A DNA stretch of 64,000 nt, taken from Lentzea cavernae (lineage in GTDB: Bacteria; Actinomycetota; Actinomycetes; Mycobacteriales; Pseudonocardiaceae). The stretch lies in NCBI RefSeq assembly GCF_014653695.1, contig NZ_BNAR01000001.1, forward strand, positions 62,001-126,000, given 5' to 3'. Under the pieces are notes generated by a model, which saw only the letters and a program-made list of their open reading frames with translations, did no database searches and was not told the origin of the DNA. Below are positions 1 to 7,264 of the stretch, in pieces. A program made the position numbers and the translations under genes. Within the stretch, counting starts at the first letter, position 1, and each line of letters starts with the position of its first letter.

Positions 1-783
1 GCCCGCCGCGCCCAGCACGGCACGGCCCTCGCCGGACAGCACGAAGTCGACGAACGCCTTGGCCACGGCGGCGTTGGGCGCCTTGGCCAGCGGGGCGATC
101 GGGTAGTCGTTGACGGCCTGCGCGGACTCGGCGAACTCGATGCCCTCCACCTTGTCCCCGGTGGCCTTCACGTCCGTCCGGTAGACGAGCGCGCCGTCGA
201 CCTCGCCGAGCGAGACCTTGGTGAGCACGGCCTTGACGTCCTGCTCCAGCGTGTCCGGCTGCGGCGTGATCTTCGCGAGCTCGAAGACCTTCTTGGACGC
301 GGCCCCGCACGGCACCTGCTCCGCGCACAGCGCGATCTTCTTCCCCGCGTCGGCGAAGTCCGCGAGCCCGGCGATCCTGCCCGGATTGCCCTTCGGCACC
401 GCGATCGCGAGCCTGTTCTTCGCGAACGTCCTCGGCGCGTCCGTGACGGTCCTGGTGTCGGTCACCTGCTTCATGTTCGCCGGTGCTGCGCTCGCGAACA
501 CGTCGGCGGGCGCGCCCTGGTTGAGCTGCTGGGCCAGCGCCGAGCTGCCGCCGAAGTTGAACCTGACCTTCGTGCCGGGGTTGGCGGCCTCGAAGTCTTC
601 GCCCAACTGGGTGAACGTCTCGGTCAGCGACGCCGCCGCGAACACGGTGACGTTCCCGGTGACCTCCGGCGCCCCCGAGCCGGGCGCCGGCGTGCTGCCG
701 GTCTGCTGGCCGCACCCGGCGAGGGCCAGCGCGGCCGCCAGTCCGGTGGCCGCGATTCTGGACGTTATCCGCAGATTCGGCAT
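1..783 (-). CDS. modA: Molybdate ABC transporter substrate-binding lipoprotein ModA (partial)
   Basis: Membrane-anchored binding protein of a molybdate (perhaps tungstate) ABC importer. The start ATG is at 783 and the C-terminus runs off the left edge, so 261 codons are visible. A basic start and hydrophobic segment end in a lipobox LAGC (Cys at residue 24). A Ser/Gly/Pro linker follows, then the typical opening strand VFAAASLTETF, then FGGSSALAQQL and APADVFASA, and near the edge KAFVDFVLSGEG, the usual C-terminal helix of the family. These segments identify it. The permease and ATPase genes would be expected left of the window. An ATG at 787 is out of frame and was not used. Confidence 0.9.
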   Translation of the reverse strand, partial: MPNLRITSRIAATGLAAALALAGCGQQTGSTPAPGSGAPEVTGNVTVFAAASLTETFTQLGEDFEAANPGTKVRFNFGGSSALAQQLNQGAPADVFASAAPANMKQVTDTRTVTDAPRTFAKNRLAIAVPKGNPGRIAGLADFADAGKKIALCAEQVPCGAASKKVFELAKITPQPDTLEQDVKAVLTKVSLGEVDGALVYRTDVKATGDKVEGIEFAESAQAVNDYPIAPLAKAPNAAVAKAFVDFVLSGEGRAVLGAAG

Positions 784-839
784 GCATCGATCGTAGATGC
801 CGCTCGTGCGGCACGAAAGTACCCCTTCTGTTCCGCAGA

Positions 840-1001
840 TGCGCCAGTACCCTCGCGTCCGCGAGGTCCACCACGTGCTGGGCGTCCGCCGACGGCTACC
901 GCGTGCTGCTGTCGTGGGCGGAGGTCGACCCGGAGTTCGGCACCGGTCGACGCCAGGTGTCTCGCGTTCGCTCGTGGATCAGCACGCCGGACACCCCGTG
1001 A
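840..1001 (+). pseudogene. Remnant of a molybdopterin-binding oxidoreductase
   Basis: In the frame that ends at TGA 999-1001 a short stretch reads ADGYRVLLSWAEVDPEFG. This resembles the core of small molybdopterin-dependent oxidoreductases (Oxidored_molyb domain, sulfite-oxidase type). Only about 30 residues are recognisable. There is no credible start, the sequence before and after does not fit the family, and a complete gene would be several times longer. Its place beside a molybdate-binding gene fits a former molybdoenzyme. The assignment rests on recall of the family motif and is tentative. Confidence 0.38.
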
Positions 1002-1055
1002 AGCCGCTCCCCAGTGGACACTCGGCCGCTCCTGTCACGGCCGGGATCCGGCGGA

Positions 1056-1072
1056 CACCACCTAGGGTGGTG
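1056..1072 (+). promoter_or_regulatory. Palindrome with probable -10 element, leaderless start
   Basis: CACCACC (1056-1062) and GGTGGTG (1066-1072) are perfect arms around the loop TAG. Inside lies TAGGGT (1063-1068), a good actinobacterial -10 hexamer placed six bases before the ATG at 1075. This suggests that transcription starts at or next to the A of the start codon (leaderless mRNA). No convincing -35 hexamer is visible, so a bound regulator or an extended -10 may be needed. Confidence 0.4.
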
Positions 1073-1074
1073 CC

Positions 1075-2031
1075 ATGGCTGACCTGGTGACCATCGACGA
1101 CGTGAGGGCCGCGGCCGAGGTGATCGGCGGACGGGTGCTGCGCACGCCGACGTTGCCCTCCCCCGGACTGTCCACCCTGCTCGGCGTCCCGACGACGGTC
1201 AAGCTGGAACTGTTGCAGCGCAGCGGTTCCTTCAAGACGCGCGGCGCGTTCACGAAGATCCTCTCGCTCTCGGACGAGGCGCGGGCGGCGGGTGTGGTCG
1301 GGGTCAGCGGCGGCAACCACGGGATCGCGCTGGCCGACGCCGCGAGCGCCCTCGGTGTGGCCGCCACCGTCGTGATGCCGTCGTCGGCACCTGCCCGGTC
1401 GGTCGAACTGGCTCGCGCCTCCGGGGCGGACGTGCGGCTCACCGACGGGCTGGCGGCGGCGTTCGCGCTGCTCCACGAGCTGGTGGAGGCGGGCGCGACG
1501 CTCGTGCACCCCTACGACGACCCGGTCGTGGTCGCCGCTCAGGGCACGGTGGGTCTGGAGTTCGCCACCGACGCGCCGGACGTCACGGACGTGCTGGTGA
1601 GCATCGGCGGTGGTGGGCTCATCTCGGGTGTGGCGGCGGCGTTCCACGCGCTCGTGCCCGGCGTGCGCGTGTGGGGTGTCGAGGTGGAGGGCGCTGACGC
1701 GATGCGTCAGGCGCTGGACGCCGGTGGACCGGTCGACATCACGCCCACGTCGATCGTCTCGACCCTGTCGGCGCCGCACGCGTCGCAGCTGACCTACGAC
1801 CACGCCGTGACGCTGGTCGAGGACGTGCTGGTCGTGTCCGACGCCGACGCGGTGCGGGGGTCGATCGCGCTGGCCGAGGCGCAGAAGGTGTGGGCGGAGC
1901 CCGCCGCCGGGTGTCTCGTGGCGGCGGCGCCCGCGGTGCTCGAGCGGGTCGGGCCCGGTGCGCGGCTGGGAATCGTGGTGTGCGGCGGGAATGCGACTTT
2001 CGCGGACGTCGTTCGCTGGAGCGGCGTTTAG
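1075..2031 (+). CDS. Threonine/serine dehydratase (PLP-dependent)
   Basis: Cytoplasmic PLP enzyme of the fold-type II threonine/serine dehydratase family, expected to deaminate threonine or serine to the 2-oxo acid. The cofactor lysine is K54 in SFKTRGAF. SGGNHGIALA (residues 78-87) contacts the substrate carboxylate, and the glycine-rich phosphate loop SIGGGGLISG lies at 176-185. Its 318 residues match the short catalytic-domain form, and no C-terminal ACT domain is present. This argues for a catabolic or serine-racemase-like enzyme rather than isoleucine-regulated biosynthetic IlvA. The start is the ATG directly behind a candidate leaderless promoter. The neighbours are pseudogenes, so it appears to be a single transcription unit. 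Confidence 0.88.
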   Translation: MADLVTIDDVRAAAEVIGGRVLRTPTLPSPGLSTLLGVPTTVKLELLQRSGSFKTRGAFTKILSLSDEARAAGVVGVSGGNHGIALADAASALGVAATVVMPSSAPARSVELARASGADVRLTDGLAAAFALLHELVEAGATLVHPYDDPVVVAAQGTVGLEFATDAPDVTDVLVSIGGGGLISGVAAAFHALVPGVRVWGVEVEGADAMRQALDAGGPVDITPTSIVSTLSAPHASQLTYDHAVTLVEDVLVVSDADAVRGSIALAEAQKVWAEPAAGCLVAAAPAVLERVGPGARLGIVVCGGNATFADVVRWSGV

Positions 2032-2065
2032 GGCACGCTGGGTCCCTCGACCGCGGAGGACGACC

Positions 2066-2467
2066 GTGCGCCAAGACGAACCAGCGACCACGGCCGTGGT
2101 CGCCGCCGTCCGCCGCGGTGGATCTCGCGACGTTGCGCCGGCGGACGACGCCGGAAGCGGGCGAACCCTGTCGCACGTGCTGACGGACTGGCCCGTCCGG
2201 TGCCCGAACGGCGCGCGGACCGTCGAGGTGCTCGTGACAGCGGGCGGTGACGTCAACGCGCGATTCCGGGGTTCGCACCGCGAGGCGCCGCTCCATTGAG
2301 CCGCGAGCGCCGAGGAGGTGGAAGTGCTCAACGCCCTCCTGGACGCCGGCGCGGACATCGACGCCGTCAGCGCCCCGCGGCGCCAAGCGCTCGGCGCACT
2401 CCCGTTGACCGCTGTGGCGCGCACCCCCGGTGCGCGAGGTTCAGGTCGTCCCGGCCCGCACCGGTGA
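2066..2467 (+). pseudogene. Ankyrin-repeat protein pseudogene with in-frame TGA
   Basis: A GTG start at 2066 follows a GGAGGA ribosome site at 2055-2060. The frame reads RTVEVLVTAGGDVNARF, then REAPLH, a TGA at 2297-2299, then AASAEEVEVLNALLDAGAD. These are two ankyrin repeats. In intact actinobacterial relatives the junction is typically LHWAAS, so the TGA probably replaces a TGG tryptophan codon. The first 25 or so codons and the sequence after about 2370 look scrambled, and the frame ends at 2467. The intact family is a soluble protein of roughly 150-220 residues. The mixture of clean repeats and damaged ends indicates a decayed gene rather than readthrough. Confidence 0.68.
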
Positions 2468-2553
2468 GGAGGGCTCGAGCGGTCGGACAGGCCGAGCGGC
2501 GCTGGGCGCCGACCCGGGCTGGGTGCCGCCCTGGGAGCGCACTCCCTGACAGG

Positions 2554-3429
2554 TCAGCCGAGCGCCTCCCGCGCCCAGGTGGCGAAGCTGGTCAGCGGCA
2601 GGCCCAGTTCCCTGGCGTACTCGGGACGGCCGACCATGCCCGACTCGTTCATCCGGTCGTGGCCCGCGCCCATCTCCGGCATCCCGGCGGCGAGAGCCTG
2701 CTCCAGCGTCAGGTCCGGCGCGGTCAGTTCGGTGCCGAGCACGCCGGAGAGCACCTCGGCGACCTCCGCCATCGACAGGTGGTCGCCGGCCAGTTCCAGC
2801 TCGACGCGGTCGAAGCGCTCCGGCTCCGCGACGGCGGCGGCCACGGCCGTGCCGACGTCCCGCGTCGCGACCAGGGACAGCCGGGTGGTGGGCTTCACCA
2901 TGCTCACCAGGCCGCCCTCGACGCCGCGCGGGAACAGGAAGGCCGACTCCGGCAGGAAGTTCTCCATGAAGAAGCCGGGCTTGAGCAACGTCCACCGCTC
3001 GAACCCGGCCGCGCGGACCCGCTCCTGGATCGCGGCCTTGGTGTTCATGGACGCGGCGCGCACCGGGTAGAGCTCGTCGACGAAGTGCGGGCCGGCGCCG
3101 TCGACGGTGGTCTGGATGAACTGCGGAACGCCCTGTTCCACCGCGGCCTCGATCAGGTTGGTCGCCTGGGCGAGCTCTCCGGGGAAGTCGAAGCCGTCCT
3201 GCTTGAACTCGGCCATCTGCACCGAGAACACCGCGCTGGCGCCCTTGGCCGCGCGCACCAGTGACTCGCGGTCGTGCAGGTCGCCGGTGACGAGTTCGAC
3301 TCCGAGGGCCTTGGCGCGGTCCGACTCCGGATCGCGGACCAACGCGCGCACGGGGACACCTGCCGCGGTCAGTGCGCGGACGGCCGCGCCTCCCTGCTTG
3401 CCGGTGGCTCCGGTGACGAGCACGGACAT
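2554..3429 (-). CDS. NmrA-like NAD(P)-binding oxidoreductase
   Basis: Short-chain-dehydrogenase-like protein of the NmrA/quinone-oxidoreductase QorB class, 291 residues. The N-terminal Rossmann motif is VTGATGKQGGAAV (residues 5-17). An NADP-type second strand VRALVRDP and conserved GDLHD follow. The C-terminal half, with ERFDRVELELAGD and MAEVAEVLSG, is typical of NmrA-like reductases or redox sensors rather than classical SDRs, which carry a YxxxK catalytic pair. The gene is divergent from a TetR gene, and a perfect palindrome lies 25 bases upstream of its start, so repression by that regulator is likely. The substrate is unknown. Confidence 0.85.
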   Translation of the reverse strand: MSVLVTGATGKQGGAAVRALTAAGVPVRALVRDPESDRAKALGVELVTGDLHDRESLVRAAKGASAVFSVQMAEFKQDGFDFPGELAQATNLIEAAVEQGVPQFIQTTVDGAGPHFVDELYPVRAASMNTKAAIQERVRAAGFERWTLLKPGFFMENFLPESAFLFPRGVEGGLVSMVKPTTRLSLVATRDVGTAVAAAVAEPERFDRVELELAGDHLSMAEVAEVLSGVLGTELTAPDLTLEQALAAGMPEMGAGHDRMNESGMVGRPEYARELGLPLTSFATWAREALG

Positions 3430-3453
3430 GGCTCTCCTCCACGAAGGACGTTT

Positions 3454-3507
3454 AAACGGCGGGGCCCGCCGTTTCGGTGTCCGCTACGATATGGCGGGCC
3501 CCGCCAT
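3454..3507. promoter_or_regulatory. Two perfect palindromic operators between nmrA-like and tetR
   Basis: Site 1 (3454-3474) has arms AAACGGCGGG and CCCGCCGTTT around one central base. Site 2 (3491-3507) has arms ATGGCGGG and CCCGCCAT around one central base. Both share the core GGCGGG-N-CCCGCC, and their centres are 35 bases apart. One site lies just upstream of each divergent start codon, 25 bases from the NmrA-like ATG and 20 bases from the TetR ATG. This is the expected arrangement for a TetR repressor controlling itself and its neighbour. Confidence 0.75.
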
Positions 3508-3527
3508 TTATCAACCACGAGGTAGCC

Positions 3528-4085
3528 ATGACCGATCGCCAGCGCGCAGACGCCCGGCGCAACCACGAGCGGATCCTCGCCGTGGCCGAGCAGGAGGTCG
3601 CCGTGCACGGCGCGAACGCCTCGCTCGAGCAGATCGCCCGCGTCGCCGGCGTCGGTTCGGCGACCGTGCGCCGCCACTTCCCCACCCGCCAGGCGCTGCT
3701 GCAATCCGTTCTGTGGCACCGGATCGAGGTGCTGTGCGAGAGGGCGCGCGAGCTCACCGGGGCAGGCGACGGCAGGGCCGCGCTCCTGGAGTGGCTGGCC
3801 GAGGTGGTGACGTACTGCGTTGCCGCGAAAGGACTTGCCACCGCGCTGGCCCACGAAGGCGACCCGGTCAACGGGAACTCGTGCGCCTCGGCCATCGAGG
3901 AGGCCGCCGAACCGTTGCTGCGCAGGGCGATCGAGGAAGGCGCCGTCGCGCGGGACGTCACGGTCGTCGAGCTCGTCACGTTGATCGTCGGCATCGCGAT
4001 GGTCACCGAACACCACCAGGACCCGGCCGCGTCGGCCGAGCGGCTGTTCGCGGTGGCGGTGGAAGGGATCAGTCCGGCCGGCTGA
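3528..4085 (+). CDS. TetR/AcrR family transcriptional regulator
   Basis: DNA-binding repressor of 185 residues. The N-terminal helix-turn-helix is ASLEQIARVAGVGSATVRRHFPTRQALL (about residues 29-56), the usual TetR recognition region. The C-terminal part resembles the SbtR-like ligand-binding domain found with this type of HTH. The ATG at 3528 is chosen because it opens directly into MTDRQRADARRN. An upstream in-frame ATG would overlap the palindromic operator. It is divergently paired with the NmrA-like gene and probably controls both genes through the twin palindromes between them. The effector is unknown. Confidence 0.88.
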   Translation: MTDRQRADARRNHERILAVAEQEVAVHGANASLEQIARVAGVGSATVRRHFPTRQALLQSVLWHRIEVLCERARELTGAGDGRAALLEWLAEVVTYCVAAKGLATALAHEGDPVNGNSCASAIEEAAEPLLRRAIEEGAVARDVTVVELVTLIVGIAMVTEHHQDPAASAERLFAVAVEGISPAG

Positions 4086-4127
4086 CCGCGGCGCCGTGAA
4101 CTCGATCGGGGAGTTGAGCGGATAGCA

Positions 4128-4146
4128 GGGTGAAGACCCTTCACCC
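4128..4146 (+). promoter_or_regulatory. Hairpin in the leader of the sigma-factor gene
   Basis: GGGTGAAG (4128-4135) pairs perfectly with CTTCACCC (4139-4146) across a three-base loop. It lies just upstream of the GAAAGG ribosome site (4147-4152) and 11 bases before the ATG at 4158. It could be a leader structure that affects translation or a palindromic protein site. GATAGC at 4121 is a possible -10. Confidence 0.35.
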
Positions 4147-4157
4147 GAAAGGCCACC

Positions 4158-4727
4158 ATGACAGCGACCGACGCGGAACTCATCGAGGCGTCGTTGCGCG
4201 TGCCGGAGGAGTTCGCCCTCCTCTTCGACCGGCACGCGCCGCACATACAGCGCTACCTCGCCCGGCGCCTCGGTCAGCAGGCCGCCGACGACCTGCTCGC
4301 CGAAGCGTTCCTGGTGGCGTTCTCGAAACGGGAGCGCTACGACTCCTCCCGCCCGGACGCCCGGCCGTGGCTGTACGGCATCGCCACCAACCTCGTCGGC
4401 CAGCACCGGCGCGAGGAGGTGCGCCGGCACCAGGTGCACCCGGCCACGTCCCACGTGGGCGACCACGCCGACCGGGTGGCCGCCGACGTCACCGCCCAGG
4501 CCATGCGGTCGATGCTGACCGGCGCACTGGCCGTGCTGTCCACCGAGGACAGGGACGTGCTGCTGCTGGTCGCCTGGGAACAACTCAGCTATCTCGAGGT
4601 CGCCGAGGCGCTGGCGATCCCGGTGGGAACGGTGCGGTCCCGGCTGAACCGCGCCCGCCGCAAGGTCCGGGAAGCGCTGGGAACCGACAACCACACCGAG
4701 GTCGAGGAGCTGCTCAACAATGGATGA
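4158..4727 (+). CDS. RNA polymerase sigma factor, ECF-like (CU044_5270-associated)
   Basis: Alternative sigma-70 family factor of 189 residues. Region 2 spans about residues 18-85, with FDRHAPHIQRYLARRL and RPWLYGIATNLVGQHRR. Region 4 spans about 125-180, with LSTEDRDVLLLVAWEQLSYLEVAEAL and the HTH end VGTVRSRLNRARRKVREAL. Its 3' end overlaps the start of the following membrane-protein gene by eight bases (ATGGATGA). That gene belongs to the CU044_5270 family, which commonly accompanies this kind of sigma factor, so the pair very likely forms a sigma/anti-sigma-like unit. The ATG is preceded by GAAAGG. The target promoters are unknown. Confidence 0.87.
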   Translation: MTATDAELIEASLRVPEEFALLFDRHAPHIQRYLARRLGQQAADDLLAEAFLVAFSKRERYDSSRPDARPWLYGIATNLVGQHRREEVRRHQVHPATSHVGDHADRVAADVTAQAMRSMLTGALAVLSTEDRDVLLLVAWEQLSYLEVAEALAIPVGTVRSRLNRARRKVREALGTDNHTEVEELLNNG

Positions 4728-5601
4728 CCTCCAGCTCGTCCGGGAACTGGACGACACCCCGCTCAAGTCCGCCGACCAGCTCGCCGCCGCACGGGCACAG
4801 CTCGTCGCGGGCATCAAGCCGCGCCGGCGTGGCCGCGCCGGAGTCATCGCCGTCGCCACGATCGCCGTGGCGGCCGCGGCGGCCGCCGTCGTCGTGACGG
4901 TGCTGCCGTCCGGCTCCCCGGACGAGCCGCGGCAGGACGCCACGCCCACCGGCTCAACGGCCCCGGTGGACACCGCCGTGCAGCTGCTGAACCACGCCGC
5001 CGCGGCAGCCCGTTCGAAGCCCGACGAGGTGCCCCGGCCGGATCAGTTCTACTACGTGCGCAACGGCGAGTGGGAGGGCTGGCTCTCCGTCGACGGCACC
5101 CGTGACGGCCGGATCAGCACCTCCAGGGCCGACGAGCCGGTCACCACGCCCGGCTGCGTCAACGGCACCAGGAAGGTGCTCGACAAGTACGACAAGCCGA
5201 CGGGCGCGACCGAGAAGTGCACGCCGGTCCGCGCGTACCGGGACGACCTGCCCACCACAGCCGACGACGTGCTTCGGCTGCTGAAGGGCGAGGACAAGGG
5301 CCGGCCGGTCAACTCCTACGGCAAGGACGTGCTGGCCATGGTCAGCTTCTCCTACCTGCCGGGACCGCAGCGGGCCGCGTTGTTCGACGCGGCGACGCAG
5401 GTGCCGGGGTTGACGGTCGTCGAGGACGTCTCGTCCGGCCGGCCCGGCATCGGGATCAGCTGGCCCGTGCCCGAGGGCTCCGCGCCGTGGGCCGAGCCGG
5501 TGGTGATGGTGTTCGACAAGGACACCTACGAGTACCTCGGCACGAAGAACTCGCCGCAGGACGCGGCCGGGTTCGTCGACCAGGTGGGCGACCGCGTCTA
5601 G
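4720..5601 (+). CDS. CU044_5270 family membrane protein, putative sigma-factor partner
   Basis: 293-residue protein with a short cytoplasmic N-terminus containing MDDLQLVRELDDTPL and a basic KPRRRGR. One Ala/Val-rich transmembrane helix lies at about residues 40-62, and a long extracytoplasmic domain follows. The N-terminus and the ATGA-type coupling to the sigma gene are typical of the CU044_5270 family, which is usually co-transcribed with a sigma factor and is presumed to act as its membrane-bound antagonist or sensor. No zinc-binding anti-sigma motif is present, so anti-sigma activity is inferred from context only. A hairpin downstream ends the unit. Confidence 0.8.
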   Translation: MDDLQLVRELDDTPLKSADQLAAARAQLVAGIKPRRRGRAGVIAVATIAVAAAAAAVVVTVLPSGSPDEPRQDATPTGSTAPVDTAVQLLNHAAAAARSKPDEVPRPDQFYYVRNGEWEGWLSVDGTRDGRISTSRADEPVTTPGCVNGTRKVLDKYDKPTGATEKCTPVRAYRDDLPTTADDVLRLLKGEDKGRPVNSYGKDVLAMVSFSYLPGPQRAALFDAATQVPGLTVVEDVSSGRPGIGISWPVPEGSAPWAEPVVMVFDKDTYEYLGTKNSPQDAAGFVDQVGDRV

Positions 5602-5617
5602 CGGACCCTTCGGGGAG

Positions 5618-5644
5618 CGCCTACCGCCCTGGGGTCGGTAGGCG
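5618..5644. terminator. Bidirectional hairpin between convergent genes
   Basis: CGCCTACCG (5618-5626) and CGGTAGGCG (5636-5644) form a perfect nine-base stem with a nine-base loop. It lies between the CU044_5270 gene (stop at 5601) and the opposing amidohydrolase gene, and its stem overlaps the last codons of the latter. There is no T run, which is usual in these genomes. Confidence 0.6.
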
Positions 5645-6700
5645 TTGCCCCGCGATCCACACGCCCACGACGTCCCGCGTCACCGAGATGTCGACAGTCG
5701 GGTCGCCGCCGACCAGGACCAGGTCCGCGCGCTTCCCGGCCTCGACAGCGCCTCGATCGCGGAGGCCGAAGACCTGCGCGGGCACGGAGGTCGCGGCCGC
5801 GAGAGCCTCGGCCGGGGTCAGCCCGGCGGCGACGAGGAGCTCGAGTTCGCGGTGCAGCGACTCGCCGTGCTTCGGGGCGAACGGCGCTCCGGGCGCGGAG
5901 TTCGCGTCCGTCCCGGCCAGCAGCGGGACGCCGGCCTCGCGCAGCTTCGTGACCGTGTCGCGCGCGTGCTCGTAGCGGAATCCGGCCGCCGCGAACAGCT
6001 TCGCGACGCCTTCCATCATCGTCAGCGTCGGCACGGACACCATCCCGATCTCCCGCATCCGGCCGATCGTGTCGTCGTCCAGCACGGCGTCGAGCGGTGC
6101 GTGGGTGCTGACGTCCGCACCGGCCTCCACGGCCACCCGGAACGCGCCCGTCGTGGTCGCGTGGGCGACGACGAGCAGGCCGTGCTCGTGCGCCGCCTGG
6201 ACGAGGGCGTTCACGGTCGCCTGGTCCATGCCCTCGGGCGGCGCGGCCTCGGTGACGACCTTGACGTAGTCGGCGCCGCCGGCGACCCGTCGTCCGACGA
6301 ACGCGCGCGCCTCGTCCGGGGTGGTCACGACCGCCTCCGCCGGGATGCCCGGCATCTTCGCGTGATGACCGCCCTGCCCGACCGCCGGCACCGTGGCGCT
6401 CAGGATCTGCGCGACGCCCTTCTGCCGGCGCATCTCGTCGACGAACTCGAGCGGCCACGCGCCCATGTCCAGCCCCGTCGTCACACCGCGGCGGGCGAGG
6501 TCCTCCAGGTCGGCGCGGCCGCGCACGGTGTGCACGTGCGCGTCGATCAGGCCGGGCAGCAGCACGCCTCCCGCCGCGTCGACCACCGTGTCGGCCGGGG
6601 CGGTGTCCTCTCCGGACACCGATTCGCCGAACACCACCCGCCGGGGCCCGCTCACCGCCGAACCGTCGAACACCCGCACGTTCTCGATCGCCGTCGTCAT
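5621..6700 (-). CDS. Amidohydrolase family protein (imidazolonepropionase-like)
   Basis: Metal-dependent hydrolase of 359 residues. The first metal-binding pair is DAHVH (His55, His57) after the entry GGVLLPGLI. Later come [10 protein letters not shown] and VSTHAPLD with further histidines, and [10 protein letters not shown] with the catalytic aspartate. The C-terminal small domain ends [20 protein letters not shown]. This layout matches the imidazolonepropionase/prolidase-like amidohydrolases. The true substrate, a cyclic amide or a dipeptide, is not evident. It is divergent from a MarR gene, and the shared intergenic space carries a small inverted repeat, so MarR control is likely. Confidence 0.86.
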   Translation of the reverse strand: MTTAIENVRVFDGSAVSGPRRVVFGESVSGEDTAPADTVVDAAGGVLLPGLIDAHVHTVRGRADLEDLARRGVTTGLDMGAWPLEFVDEMRRQKGVAQILSATVPAVGQGGHHAKMPGIPAEAVVTTPDEARAFVGRRVAGGADYVKVVTEAAPPEGMDQATVNALVQAAHEHGLLVVAHATTTGAFRVAVEAGADVSTHAPLDAVLDDDTIGRMREIGMVSVPTLTMMEGVAKLFAAAGFRYEHARDTVTKLREAGVPLLAGTDANSAPGAPFAPKHGESLHRELELLVAAGLTPAEALAAATSVPAQVFGLRDRGAVEAGKRADLVLVGGDPTVDISVTRDVVGVWIAGQRLPTPGR

Positions 6701-6722
6701 CGCGCCTCCGCAGATTTACCTT

Positions 6723-6758
6723 TAGCGAAAGCTATCACGAAAGCGGACCGGTTAGGAT
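6723..6758 (+). promoter_or_regulatory. MarR operator and leaderless promoter
   Basis: TAGC (6723-6726) and GCTA (6731-6734) form a short inverted repeat. TAGGAT (6753-6758) is a strong -10 hexamer six bases before the MarR start ATG at 6765, so the message is probably leaderless. The inverted repeat occupies the -35 region of this promoter and also lies about 22 bases upstream of the divergent amidohydrolase start. It is therefore well placed for repression of both genes. Confidence 0.5.
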
Positions 6759-6764
6759 CGGTGC

Positions 6765-7238
6765 ATGGCAACACCCCGTGAGCTGTCCTCGCTCTCCCTC
6801 GCACAGCACGCCGTGAGGTTGCGGACGCTCCTGGACCGGCCGATCGCCGAGGCGCTCAAGAAGCACGGGCTCTCCGCGGGCGAGCTCGACGTGCTCGGCG
6901 CCCTGGCCGCGTCCGGTGACGCCGGAGCGCTCCCCCGCGAGCTGTCCTCGCAGCTCCTGCTCACCACGGGAGGCCTCAGCAACATCCTCCGCAGGCTCGA
7001 GGAGGACGGGCACATCACCCGCGAGGCGAACTCGTCCGACGCGAGGAGCAGCATCGTGCGTCTCACCGAACAGGGACTGCGCGTCGGACGGGAGACGGGG
7101 AACGCCGTGAGCGAGGCGATCAGCCGCGTCCTGCGGCCCGTCGACCGATCCGTGCTCGACACGGCCGCCCAGCTCCTGCACCAGGTTCTCGTCGACCTCG
7201 ACGAGGACGCGCCGGTGCACCGCGAGTTCCCGTCCTGA
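6765..7238 (+). CDS. MarR family transcriptional regulator
   Basis: Winged-helix regulator of 157 residues. The recognition part PRELSSQLLLTTGGLSNILRRLEEDGHITREAN (about residues 55-90) and the wing with SDARSSIVRLTEQG are characteristic of MarR. It probably controls the divergent amidohydrolase and itself through the inverted repeat in its promoter. The next gene follows after 26 bases on the same strand and may be co-transcribed. The ligand is unknown. Confidence 0.88.
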   Translation: MATPRELSSLSLAQHAVRLRTLLDRPIAEALKKHGLSAGELDVLGALAASGDAGALPRELSSQLLLTTGGLSNILRRLEEDGHITREANSSDARSSIVRLTEQGLRVGRETGNAVSEAISRVLRPVDRSVLDTAAQLLHQVLVDLDEDAPVHREFPS

Positions 7239-7264
7239 GTCCCCCGAGCGAAGAGGTCCACGAC

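Noticed and set aside
979-2424. Long open frame of 481 codons on the minus strand
   Set aside because: It is antisense to the threonine dehydratase and ankyrin remnant, is Arg/Ser-rich, and shows no motif. It results from the high G+C content.
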